In this document: piece by piece, positions 1 through 5,366 of the stretch
Numbering within the stretch: position 1 is the stretch's first letter
Layout: each line of letters begins with the position of its first letter
Source: an uncultured Collinsella sp.
GTDB taxonomy: Bacteria > Actinomycetota > Coriobacteriia > Coriobacteriales > Coriobacteriaceae
DNA: 7,188 nucleotides
Direction of reading: 5' to 3'
Assembly (NCBI GenBank): GCA_900550835.1
Contig: URTP01000102.1
Span: 1 to 7,188 of the forward strand
The notes under the pieces: model-generated
Seen by the model: the letters and a program-made list of their open reading frames with translations, nothing else
Database searches by the model: none
Told to the model about the DNA's origin: nothing
Program-made: the position numbers and the translations under genes

Positions 1-559
1 CAGCAAGCTCGCCATCCGCGGGCGGCAACGCGGAGAAAAAGCGCTCCGTCACGCGGCGACAACCGATGTCCAGCGAGCGCGTTCCCTCCAGCGCAAAGAC
101 CCCGCGCTCAGGCGCATAGACGCCCGTCGCGAGCTCCGTGGAGCCGCCGCCCGAATCGGCGACGATAATGCGTTCACCGGCAAAGTCGTGCGCCACGCCA
201 AAAAACGTCAGGCGCGCCTCGACCTCGCCCGGAATCACCTGCGGCCCCAGCTCGCGCAGGCCGTCCAGCAGCAGCGCGGCATTGGACGCATCGCGCGCGG
301 CGCTCGTGCACGTGGTGCAGACGCACGCGGCCCCAAAGGCACGGGCCTCATCCACAAACATGCGGCACGCAGCGAGCACGCGCTCAACGGCCGCCTCGCA
401 AAAGCGGCCCGTCGCGTCCACGCCCTCGCCCAGGTCGGTAATCTCGGTATGCTTGGACGATTCCACAATCGCTCCGCCCTCGACCTGGGCCAACACCACT
501 CGCGACGACACCGTTCCCAGGTCGATCGCGGCCACCTTATAGCGTTTGCAATTTGTCAT
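1..559 (-). CDS. Ppx/GppA-family phosphatase (exopolyphosphatase / pppGpp phosphohydrolase), C-terminal part cut off by window
   Basis: The gene starts at an ATG (559-557) and reads without a stop for 186 codons to the window edge, so only the N-terminal domain is seen. The family belongs to the ASKHA sugar kinase/Hsp70 fold. Its members remove terminal phosphate from polyphosphate or convert pppGpp to ppGpp in the cytoplasm. Visible motifs are the first phosphate loop AAIDLGT (residues 10-16), TSAARDASN (85-93), the acidic GEVEARLTFFG (111-121), which carries the conserved glutamates near the catalytic site, and the second phosphate loop DSGGGSTEL (135-143). Loop 1 continues VSS where many relatives have NS or YS. 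A strong GGAGGGGAG ribosome site lies just upstream of the ATG and supports this start. The gene begins 20 nt after the septum-protein stop, so it is probably co-transcribed with it. Ppx cannot be told from GppA on the N-terminal half alone. Confidence 0.93.
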   Translation of the reverse strand, partial: MTNCKRYKVAAIDLGTVSSRVVLAQVEGGAIVESSKHTEITDLGEGVDATGRFCEAAVERVLAACRMFVDEARAFGAACVCTTCTSAARDASNAALLLDGLRELGPQVIPGEVEARLTFFGVAHDFAGERIIVADSGGGSTELATGVYAPERGVFALEGTRSLDIGCRRVTERFFSALPPADGELA

Positions 560-579
560 TGCGGGCTCCCCTCCGGGCG

Positions 580-1341
580 CTATTTGCCGTTGGACACGAC
601 CGTCTGACCCTCGACGCCGTTAAACCCAAACAGCATGTCGAGCGCCTGGATGTACCACGGCGCGTCCTTGCCGACTTCTTCGATTTCCTTGGCCACTTCG
701 CTGGCCTTCTTGGCGTTTGAGGACTTTTTGCTCGACGACGAGTCCGAATCGTCGTCCAAGCCTAGCACGTCAATCTTCTTCTCGCCGGGCATCACCAGGC
801 CCAGGTCCTCGGACGCCGCGTCCTTGATACCCTCCTCCGAGAGCAGCTTGTCGACGCTTTTTTGCAGCTCATCATTGTATTGCTGGCGAATCTCGACCTG
901 CTTGGCCAAGATATCGCTCGAACGCTTTGCCACGTACAGGTCGCGCACGGGGAAATACAGGCTCACGAGCGCCAGAGCCACCACGATACCGATAAACAGC
1001 GGACGCAGAGAGCCATGCGTAAAGTCATAGATTGCCTTGACCACCGCATTGTCGTTGGCGTAGCGCATAAAGTCCGAGCCCGAAAGACGGCTCGAAGGCC
1101 TGCTCGATTTGTCGTGTGCCTGAGTCGAGGGACGCGATGCATGCGACGAACGTGGCGGGCGCACCGGTCCATCTGCCAAGGTATTTGATTGAGCATTGGG
1201 GCGCGAGGTACTTGCCGGGCGCTGCGTGGAGCGGTCGGCGCCGGCATAAGCAGACCCACCGAGCTGCACCGTGCGCGCACGGCGAGGCGACGGCTCGCGC
1301 GAACCGGCGGAATAGTACCTGTTGTCGTAAATCTGATCCAT
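580..1341 (-). CDS. DivIC/FtsB-like septum formation initiator membrane protein with long disordered N-terminus
   Basis: This is a 253-residue bitopic membrane protein of the FtsB/DivIC type, which in other bacteria acts with FtsL and FtsQ/DivIB in the divisome. Residues 1 to about 90 are low-complexity and rich in Ser, Arg and Pro, with no hydrophobic stretch, so they should be cytoplasmic and disordered. One transmembrane helix spans about 114-132 (LFIGIVVALALVSLYFPV). It is followed by a heptad-like region at about 139-172 and then the family hallmark EDLGLVMPGEKKI (178-190). The C-terminus adds an acidic and Ser/Lys-rich linker (196-212) and a final amphipathic stretch. The ATG at 1341 is chosen because MDQIYDN is preceded by AAGG at 5-nt spacing; the frame stays open further upstream, but that part overlaps the eno terminator. 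Position directly after eno and before Ppx/GppA matches actinobacterial gene order. FtsB and DivIC names cannot be separated from sequence alone. Confidence 0.85.
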   Translation of the reverse strand: MDQIYDNRYYSAGSREPSPRRARTVQLGGSAYAGADRSTQRPASTSRPNAQSNTLADGPVRPPRSSHASRPSTQAHDKSSRPSSRLSGSDFMRYANDNAVVKAIYDFTHGSLRPLFIGIVVALALVSLYFPVRDLYVAKRSSDILAKQVEIRQQYNDELQKSVDKLLSEEGIKDAASEDLGLVMPGEKKIDVLGLDDDSDSSSSKKSSNAKKASEVAKEIEEVGKDAPWYIQALDMLFGFNGVEGQTVVSNGK

Positions 1342-1384
1342 GTGCGCCTTGTGCGGTTGAGGTTTGTTTGCGCTAAGTCCTTTA

Positions 1385-1393
1385 GTTATAGCA
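1385..1393 (-). promoter_or_regulatory. Candidate extended -10 promoter for the DivIC-like/Ppx unit
   Basis: On the minus strand the sequence TGCTATAAC matches an extended -10 element (TGn followed by TATAAC, one mismatch to TATAAT). No good -35 hexamer is seen at 16-18 nt, as is common for extended -10 promoters. It lies downstream of the eno terminator and would give a leader of roughly 35-40 nt before the ATG at 1341. The assignment rests on sequence match and position only. Confidence 0.45.
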
Positions 1394-1432
1394 CGAGCGC
1401 CTGCACCGCTTTCGCCAGCCTTTGCTCGACAT

Positions 1433-1464
1433 AAAAAAGGCGCTGAGCCGTATGGCCCAGCGCC
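1433..1464 (-). terminator. Intrinsic terminator of eno
   Basis: On the minus strand GGCGCTGGGCC, loop ATAC, GGCTCAGCGCC forms an 11-bp stem with one mismatch and is followed directly by six T residues. It lies about 70 nt past the eno stop codon. It should separate enolase transcripts from the DivIC-like gene, which would then need its own promoter. Confidence 0.9.
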
Positions 1465-1536
1465 CATGGCGCTTTGCAGCATCCAGTCAAGGCGGGACGG
1501 AACCGAGTCAGCCTCCCCCTCGCCAAATTCGTCCGT

Positions 1537-2826
1537 TTAGCGAATGTTGTAGAACGCGGTCTTACCGGCGTAGCGCGCGCTGCCCTCGAGCTCGTCCTCG
1601 ATGCGGATGAGCTGATTGTACTTGGCGATACGGTCGCTGCGGCACGGGGCGCCCGACTTGATCTGGCCGGCATTGACGCCCACGACCAGGTCGGCGATCG
1701 TGGAATCCTCGGTCTCGCCGGAGCGGTGACTCACGATGCAGGCGTAACCGGCCTCCTTGGCGGTCTCGATGGCCTCGAGCGACTCGGTGAGCGTGCCGAT
1801 CTGATTGACCTTGACCAGGATCGCGTTGGCGGCACCCAGCTCGATGCCCTTCTTGAGGCGCTCGGTGTTGGTGACGAACAGGTCGTCGCCCACCAGCTGC
1901 ACCTTGTTGCCAATGCGGCGGGTAAGCTCAACCCAACCGTCCCAGTCCTCCTCGGCCATGCCGTCCTCGATGGAGATGATGGGATAGGTGTCGACGAGCT
2001 TCTCCCAGTAATCGACCATCTGGGCACTCGTGTACTCAACACCCTCGCCCTTGAGCTCGTACATGCCGGTCTCGGCGTTGTAAAACTCGGTCGAGGCCGG
2101 GTCCATGGCGTACATGAAGTCGACGCCGGGCTTAAAGCCAGCCTTCTCGACGGCCTTGGTAATGTACTCGAACGGCTCAGCATTGGTCTTGAGGTTGGGC
2201 GCAAAGCCGCCCTCGTCGCCCACGCCGCCGCCCAGGCCGGCCTCGTGCAGCACGCCCTTGAGGGTGTGGTAGACCTCGGCGCACCAACGCAGGCCCTCGG
2301 CAAAGCTCGGGGCGCCCACCGGCATGATCATGAACTCCTGGAAGTCGACGTTATTGTCGGCATGCACGCCGCCGTTGAGAATGTTCATCATGGGCGTGGG
2401 CAGCAGGTGGGCGTTGACGCCACCCAGGTACTGGTACAGCGAAAGACCCGCCGACTCGGCAGCGGCGCGGGCAACTGCCAGCGACACGCCCAGAATGGCG
2501 TTGGCGCCGAGATTGGTCTTGTTGGGGGTACCGTCCGCGGCAATCAGCGCGGCATCGACGGCGCGCTGGTCGAAGGCGTCGAGGCCCACGACGGCGTTAG
2601 CGCACTCGTTATTGACGTGCTCGACGGCCTGCGAGACGCCTTTGCCCAGGTAGCGACCCTTGTCGCCATCGCGCAGCTCGCAGGCCTCAAAGGCGCCGGT
2701 CGAAGCGCCCGAAGGCACCATCGCGCGGCCGAAGCTGCCGTCCTCGAGCACGACCTCGACCTCGACGGTGGGGTTGCCGCGGCTGTCGAGTACCTCGCGA
2801 CCGTAGACATCCAAAATATCGCTCAT
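1537..2826 (-). CDS. eno: Enolase (phosphopyruvate hydratase)
   Basis: Enolase interconverts 2-phosphoglycerate and phosphoenolpyruvate in glycolysis and is cytoplasmic. The 429-residue length is typical and the protein looks complete. Diagnostic motifs are in order: DSRGNPTVEVEV (14-25), SGASTG (39-44), GDEGGFAPNL with the catalytic acid Glu205 (203-212), magnesium ligands Asp242 (AMDP), Glu287 (ISIEDG) and Asp314 (VGDD), the catalytic Lys339 in ILVKVNQIGTLTES, the loop SHRSGETED (366-374) and substrate-binding Lys390 in GQIKSG. Functions of these residues are taken from the well-studied E. coli and yeast enzymes by motif alignment. The ATG at 2826-2824 follows a GAGGGAG ribosome site. The gene is flanked by terminators on both sides, so it is most likely transcribed alone from the promoter region at about 2900-2960. 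Confidence 0.99.
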   Translation of the reverse strand: MSDILDVYGREVLDSRGNPTVEVEVVLEDGSFGRAMVPSGASTGAFEACELRDGDKGRYLGKGVSQAVEHVNNECANAVVGLDAFDQRAVDAALIAADGTPNKTNLGANAILGVSLAVARAAAESAGLSLYQYLGGVNAHLLPTPMMNILNGGVHADNNVDFQEFMIMPVGAPSFAEGLRWCAEVYHTLKGVLHEAGLGGGVGDEGGFAPNLKTNAEPFEYITKAVEKAGFKPGVDFMYAMDPASTEFYNAETGMYELKGEGVEYTSAQMVDYWEKLVDTYPIISIEDGMAEEDWDGWVELTRRIGNKVQLVGDDLFVTNTERLKKGIELGAANAILVKVNQIGTLTESLEAIETAKEAGYACIVSHRSGETEDSTIADLVVGVNAGQIKSGAPCRSDRIAKYNQLIRIEDELEGSARYAGKTAFYNIR

Positions 2827-2901
2827 GTTGTCTCCCTCTCACTTGGAAACGGGTTGAATGCTTGGCGACACGGCTTGCACGCTACAGTGGCGCGCAGGTT
2901 C

Positions 2902-2916
2902 ATAAGTTAGCCTTAT
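2902..2916 (-). promoter_or_regulatory. Putative operator 2 in the eno leader (ATAAG-TTAGC-CTTAT dyad)
   Basis: This is a perfect 5-bp inverted repeat, ATAAG and CTTAT, around TTAGC. It contains TAAGTTAGCC (2903-2912), an exact copy of the 10-mer at 2938-2947, with starts 35 bp apart. If the promoter call at 2929-2958 is right, it lies just downstream of the transcription start, a common place for a repressor site. The regulator is unknown. Confidence 0.4.
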
Positions 2917-2928
2917 CGCACTTTTTGC

Positions 2929-2958
2929 ATTATGCCCTAAGTTAGCCAAGGGATACAA
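2929..2958 (-). promoter_or_regulatory. Candidate eno promoter
   Basis: On the minus strand a TTGTAT hexamer (2958-2953) and CATAAT (2934-2929, five of six matches to TATAAT) are separated by 18 nt. The -35 match is only half of consensus. The start point would fall near 2922, giving a leader of about 95 nt before the eno ATG. The promoter begins immediately after the T-tract of the mazG terminator, which fits an independent eno transcript. Confidence 0.45.
2937..2949 (-). promoter_or_regulatory. Putative operator 1 inside the eno promoter spacer (TTGGCTAACTTAG)
   Basis: Read on the minus strand, TTGGCTAACTTAG sits between the proposed -35 and -10 hexamers. It lies inside an imperfect dyad, with CCC and GGG at its ends (2935-2952). 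It shares the 10-mer GGCTAACTTA with the site at 2903-2912. It matches 12 of 13 positions of TTGGCTAACTAAG at 5307-5319, upstream of the ABC transporter gene, in the same orientation relative to transcription. The core TTAGCC/GGCTAA faintly resembles one half of a DtxR/IdeR-type metal-regulator box, but the full palindrome is not present. Confidence 0.4.
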
Positions 2959-2966
2959 TCTTTTTG

Positions 2967-3008
2967 AAAAATAATGGGGGCGATGAGAAAGTCCGTCCCG
3001 TCGCCCCC
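2967..3008 (-). terminator. Intrinsic terminator of mazG
   Basis: On the minus strand GGGGGCGA and TCGCCCCC form an 8-bp GC-rich stem that can extend inward past one mismatch. ATTATTTTT follows. It begins only a few bases after the mazG stop codon and ends right before the proposed eno promoter, so it closes the larC2-yfcE-mazG unit. Confidence 0.8.
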
Positions 3009-3014
3009 GCAGTC

Positions 3015-3875
3015 TTACTCCTCTGCCTTTGCGGCATCCCAGAGGTCATTGAGGCCGTGGGTCGAAAGCTCGGCCAGATCCACGTGGGCGTCGGCCGCCA
3101 TCTGCTCCATCGCGGCCCAGCGGCGGCGGAACTTTGCCGTGCTGGCACGCAGGGCGCTCTCGGCGTCGATTCCCTCCTTGCGCGCAACGTTGACCAGAGC
3201 AAAGAGCAGGTCGCCAAACTCCATCTCGCGCTCGGGCGAGCCGGGAGTCTCGGCCTCAAACTCGGCGCGCTCCTCGGCGACCTCGTCCCACACGTCCTGG
3301 ACTGTCTCCCACTCAAAGCCCACGGCAGCCGCCTTGCGCGACACCTTCTGAGCCTGCATCAGCGCCGGCAGATGCGTGGGCACGCCGTCGAGCAGGCCCT
3401 CGGGCGCAGCCTCGCCCGCTGCCACGGCCTTGTCCTTTGCAGCCTTCTCGGCAAGCTTAACCTCGTCCCAGATCTTGAGCACCTCATCGGAGCTCTCGGC
3501 GTCCGCATCGCCAAACACGTGCGGATGACGACGGATGAGCTTGGCGTCGATATCGCGTGCCACATCGGCAAGTGTAAACTCGCCGGCGTCCGCCGCAATC
3601 TGCGCATGCAGTACCACCTGCATGAGCACGTCGCCCAGCTCCTCGCGCAGATGCGCCACGTCGTCCGCCTCGATGCAATCGAGCGCCTCGTAGGCTTCCT
3701 CGATCATGTTCTTGCCAATGCTCTGATGCGTCTGCTCGCGGTCCCACGGGCAGCCATCGGGCTGACGCAGGCGCCAGATGGTCTGCACCAGATGCTGCAG
3801 CTCGGCCGACGCGTCGACCAGCGTGGACAGGTCGCGCGAACCCTCGGCATTTTGCTGAGCCATATGCTCGGCCAT
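3015..3875 (-). CDS. mazG: MazG nucleoside triphosphate pyrophosphohydrolase, two-domain type
   Basis: MazG hydrolyses NTPs and dNTPs to monophosphate and pyrophosphate, cleaning the nucleotide pool; in E. coli it also affects ppGpp-linked survival. The 286-residue protein has two tandem MazG domains. The first (about 25-125) opens with WRLRQPDGCPWDREQTH (34-50), then shows the metal-binding pattern EEAYE (59-63) and EELGD (78-82), and ends with RRHPHVFGD (115-123). The second (about 170-255) starts KVSRKAAAVGFEW and keeps EVAEERAEFE (198-207) and EFGD (219-222). Both acidic sets are intact. A long charged, Ala-rich linker (about 140-165) joins them. The ATG at 3875 is chosen because GGAGGAG lies 5 nt upstream; an in-frame ATG four codons later is less well placed. 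It begins 2 nt after the phosphoesterase stop, so the two are probably translationally coupled. Confidence 0.96.
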   Translation of the reverse strand: MAEHMAQQNAEGSRDLSTLVDASAELQHLVQTIWRLRQPDGCPWDREQTHQSIGKNMIEEAYEALDCIEADDVAHLREELGDVLMQVVLHAQIAADAGEFTLADVARDIDAKLIRRHPHVFGDADAESSDEVLKIWDEVKLAEKAAKDKAVAAGEAAPEGLLDGVPTHLPALMQAQKVSRKAAAVGFEWETVQDVWDEVAEERAEFEAETPGSPEREMEFGDLLFALVNVARKEGIDAESALRASTAKFRRRWAAMEQMAADAHVDLAELSTHGLNDLWDAAKAEE

Positions 3876-3877
3876 GG

Positions 3878-4426
3878 TTACTCCTCCTCCAGGATCACGT
3901 GACGGAACGCGCCGCCCTCGTAGATGCCGTAGCTGTGCGCACCGTCCTTGGGAATGCTCACGCTGCCGGGGTTGAAGAGCCACAGGCCCGGGTGCGCGGC
4001 GCTTGCCTCGTTAACCTTGATGTGCGTGTGGCCGTAGACGAGCGCGGAGCCCTCGGGCAGCGCGGGCGCGTGGTCGACGCTGTTGTGCATGCCGGCGCCA
4101 AAGACGTGGCCGTGCGTCAGGAACAGCTCGCGACCGGTCTCGTCGAACAGCGTGGCGTAGTCCGCCATGACGGGAAAGTCGAGGACCATCTGGTCGACCT
4201 CGGCGTCGCAGTTGCCGCGCACCGCGATGATGCGGTCGGCCAGGGCGTTGAGCAGCGGAATCACACGCTTGGGGGCGTAGTCGCGCGGCAGGTCGTTGCG
4301 CGGGCCGTGGTAGAGCAGGTCACCCAGCAGCACGATGCGGTCGGGCTGCTCGGATTCGATGGCGGCGACCAGGCGCTCGGTCCAGTATGCCGAGCCGTGG
4401 ATGTCGGAGGCGATGAGGTATTTCAT
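3878..4426 (-). CDS. yfcE: YfcE-type metallophosphoesterase (phosphodiesterase)
   Basis: This 182-residue protein is a compact calcineurin-like metallophosphoesterase, very similar in length and motif layout to E. coli YfcE. YfcE hydrolyses artificial phosphodiesters in a metal-dependent way; its natural substrate is unsettled. The metal ligands are all visible: SDIHG (Asp8, His10), LLGDLLYHGPRN (Asp36), VRGNCDAEVDQM (Asn72), LTHGH (His105, His107) and VYGHTH (His133, His135), followed by FNPGSVSIPK (151-160). The ATG at 4426 has AAAGGA shortly upstream. The C-terminal Glu-Glu-Glu codons overlap the ribosome-binding site of mazG. It lies 72 nt after the LarC2-like gene with no terminator seen between, so a three-gene unit is likely. 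A housekeeping nucleotide role beside MazG is possible but is inferred from position only. Confidence 0.93.
   Translation of the reverse strand: MKYLIASDIHGSAYWTERLVAAIESEQPDRIVLLGDLLYHGPRNDLPRDYAPKRVIPLLNALADRIIAVRGNCDAEVDQMVLDFPVMADYATLFDETGRELFLTHGHVFGAGMHNSVDHAPALPEGSALVYGHTHIKVNEASAAHPGLWLFNPGSVSIPKDGAHSYGIYEGGAFRHVILEEE
3881..3890 (-). promoter_or_regulatory. mazG ribosome-binding site embedded in the yfcE 3' end
   Basis: On the minus strand GGAGGAGGAG encodes the last glutamates of the phosphoesterase and also serves as a strong Shine-Dalgarno sequence about 5 nt before the mazG ATG. The stop TAA and two bases lie between. This fixes the mazG start and suggests coupling by ribosome reinitiation. 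Confidence 0.75.
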
Positions 4427-4498
4427 GGGGAGTCCTTTCGGGTGGGGTTGATGGGGGCTGAATACGGGGTCCGGCGGATGTGGAGCCCATCTACCGTG

Positions 4499-4984
4499 CT
4501 ACTCGAATCGTAGCGCCGCGCTCTGAGCCGCCTGCATCACGCGTTGGAGTGGCACGCCATGTTCGCGGGCAAGACGGGCGCAATCCTCGTACTCGGGAGC
4601 CGCGCGCTCGCTGCCGTCTGGCAGGGTCGCCACCTTAACGGACACCTCGCCCCAAGGCGTCGCTACCTGCTCAAAACGACGCGGCAGGCAAACGCGTTCC
4701 ATCACCTGGCGACGAACGGCGTTGGTCGTGGTTTCCAAAAAGATAATCGTCTGCAGGCGTTCGATATCCTCATGCGAGCAGATCACCTGCAGCTGCCAGC
4801 CGGGGCGGCCTTTTTTGCAGTAGAGGGGCAGCCAGTGCACCTCGCGGGCGCCTGCCTCGCGCAGGCGGTCGGCGGCATAGGCGAGTACCTCGGGCGACGC
4901 ATCATCGATGCCGCACTCCAGCTTGACGATGGTTTCGGGCGCATCGGTCTCGCGGGACAGCGGAGATGTACTTCCACGTTGCAT
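4499..4984 (-). CDS. larC: LarC C-terminal-domain (LarC2/DUF111) protein, stand-alone
   Basis: LarC is the CTP-dependent nickel insertase that completes the nickel-pincer nucleotide cofactor of lactate racemase and related enzymes. Full-length LarC is about 400 residues; this 161-residue protein corresponds only to the C-terminal LarC2 half. Recognisable blocks are ETIVKLECGIDD (17-28), LYCKKGRPGWQLQVIC (54-69), IIFLETTTNAVRR (80-92), TPWGEVSVKVA (109-119) and APEYEDCARLAREHGVP (129-145). The ATG at 4984 follows GGAAAGGA at a longish 10-nt spacing. The frame is open to a TTG at 5092, but the extra 36 residues show no family similarity and run into the repeat at 5088-5160. No LarC1, LarA, LarB or LarE gene is in the window. 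It may supply the CTP-binding half to a LarC1 encoded elsewhere, or do something else; family assignment is firm, function is not. Confidence 0.85.
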   Translation of the reverse strand: MQRGSTSPLSRETDAPETIVKLECGIDDASPEVLAYAADRLREAGAREVHWLPLYCKKGRPGWQLQVICSHEDIERLQTIIFLETTTNAVRRQVMERVCLPRRFEQVATPWGEVSVKVATLPDGSERAAPEYEDCARLAREHGVPLQRVMQAAQSAALRFE

Positions 4985-5087
4985 ACGGTCCGGATCCTTT
5001 CCGCACGGGCTCGTTTTATTCACCCAAACGCTAGCACATCGAACGTGGCACAGGCGTGACTTTCGTCCGTCGTCGCCCTTGCCCCTA

Positions 5088-5160
5088 TCCAAACATGTAC
5101 GTCAGCCTCCAAACATGTCATTTTTTGTCGGTTTTGGAGGCTGACGTACACGTTTTGGAG
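5088..5160. repeat. Nested palindromic repeat (18-bp perfect stem, 19-nt loop, plus doubled TCCAAA boxes)
   Basis: Arms TGTACGTCAGCCTCCAAA (5096-5113) and TTTGGAGGCTGACGTACA (5133-5150) are perfectly complementary around a 19-nt loop containing six T. Each arm is flanked by a second copy of its inner box. TCCAAACATGT occurs at 5088-5098 and 5108-5118 (20 bp apart); GTTTTGGAG occurs at 5131-5139 and 5152-5160 (21 bp apart). With one mismatch and a bulge the pairing extends over nearly all 73 bp. No T-tract follows on either strand, so it is not an ordinary intrinsic terminator. It could be a dispersed intergenic repeat of the REP/MITE kind or a multi-site operator. Confidence 0.9.
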
Positions 5161-5227
5161 CGGGCCGCACACGATCAAAATTGCGCCCGCATTCCGTCCA
5201 CCACAAAGTTCGCCGCACTCAACAATT

Positions 5228-5249
5228 TTGAACTTTCTACGCAGTTCAA
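5228..5249. promoter_or_regulatory. Perfect 7-bp dyad TTGAACT-N8-AGTTCAA
   Basis: TTGAACT (5228-5234) and AGTTCAA (5243-5249) form a 22-bp palindrome with an 8-bp spacer, a size and form typical of a dimeric transcription-factor site. It lies about 117 nt before the ABC transporter ATG, and TTGAAC could itself be part of a -35 element. No T-tract or nearby gene end supports a terminator. The regulator is unknown. Confidence 0.4.
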
Positions 5250-5306
5250 CGGCTAAAAATTACCCTCGGCATACTTAACCGCTGCACGATGTTACTCTAG
5301 TTGCAT

Positions 5307-5319
5307 TTGGCTAACTAAG
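5307..5319 (+). promoter_or_regulatory. TTGGCTAACTAAG motif upstream of the ABC transporter, shared with the eno promoter
   Basis: This 13-mer matches TTGGCTAACTTAG in the eno promoter (minus strand, 2949-2937) at 12 of 13 positions, and the second eno site at 11 of 13 if ends are relaxed. It is in the same orientation relative to transcription and ends 47 nt before the ATG at 5367. It may be a shared regulator site, or a promoter element common in this genome (TAACTA as a -10). Confidence 0.4.
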
Positions 5320-5366
5320 CGGCTGCCGACGACCCAGCCCGGCACCGTTACGGCATAGGAGGTTTC

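Larger units (their letters stand above)
4985..5366. other. Divergent intergenic region between larC2 and the ABC transporter gene
   Basis: No credible gene is seen in these 382 bases; the open frames here run through the repeat and have no family features. It must hold promoters for both flanking genes. For larC2 the best minus-strand candidate is TGCTAGCGT (5036-5028), an extended -10-like sequence with a poor hexamer. For the ABC gene, CATACT (5270-5275) and TGTTACTCT (5290-5298) are weak -10 candidates. None has a convincing -35 partner. The repeat at 5088-5160, the dyad at 5228-5249 and the motif at 5307-5319 are listed separately. Confidence 0.6.

Noticed and set aside
1342..1482. N-terminal extension of the septum protein to 1482
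   Set aside because: The extension runs through the eno terminator hairpin and the likely promoter at 1385-1393, and adds no membrane or family sequence.
1507..1516. GTCAGCCTCC in the eno 3' region, shared with the repeat at 5088-5160
   Set aside because: Only 10 bases match and none of the surrounding palindrome is present, so chance is the simplest explanation.
1474..2910. Long plus-strand open frame (478 codons) antisense to eno
   Set aside because: It is a mirror of the high-GC enolase coding sequence, lacks any recognisable domain, and the opposite strand encodes an unmistakable complete enolase.
2964..3902. Plus-strand open frame (312 codons) antisense to mazG
   Set aside because: It is a shadow of mazG produced by GC-rich codon bias; the mazG frame has both MazG domains, a ribosome site and a terminator.
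4427..4498. Possible terminator between larC2 and yfcE (GGGCT/AGCCC pairing)
   Set aside because: The loop is long, the stem short and no T-tract follows, so read-through into yfcE is more likely.
4985..5092. Extension of the LarC2-like protein to a TTG at 5092, or a LarC1 remnant there
   Set aside because: The added 36 residues show no similarity to LarC, begin at the edge of the palindromic repeat, and the space is far too short for a LarC1 domain.
5056..5256. Small plus-strand open frame of 66 codons in the divergent region
   Set aside because: It reads through the palindromic repeat, has no clear ribosome site and shows no known domain.
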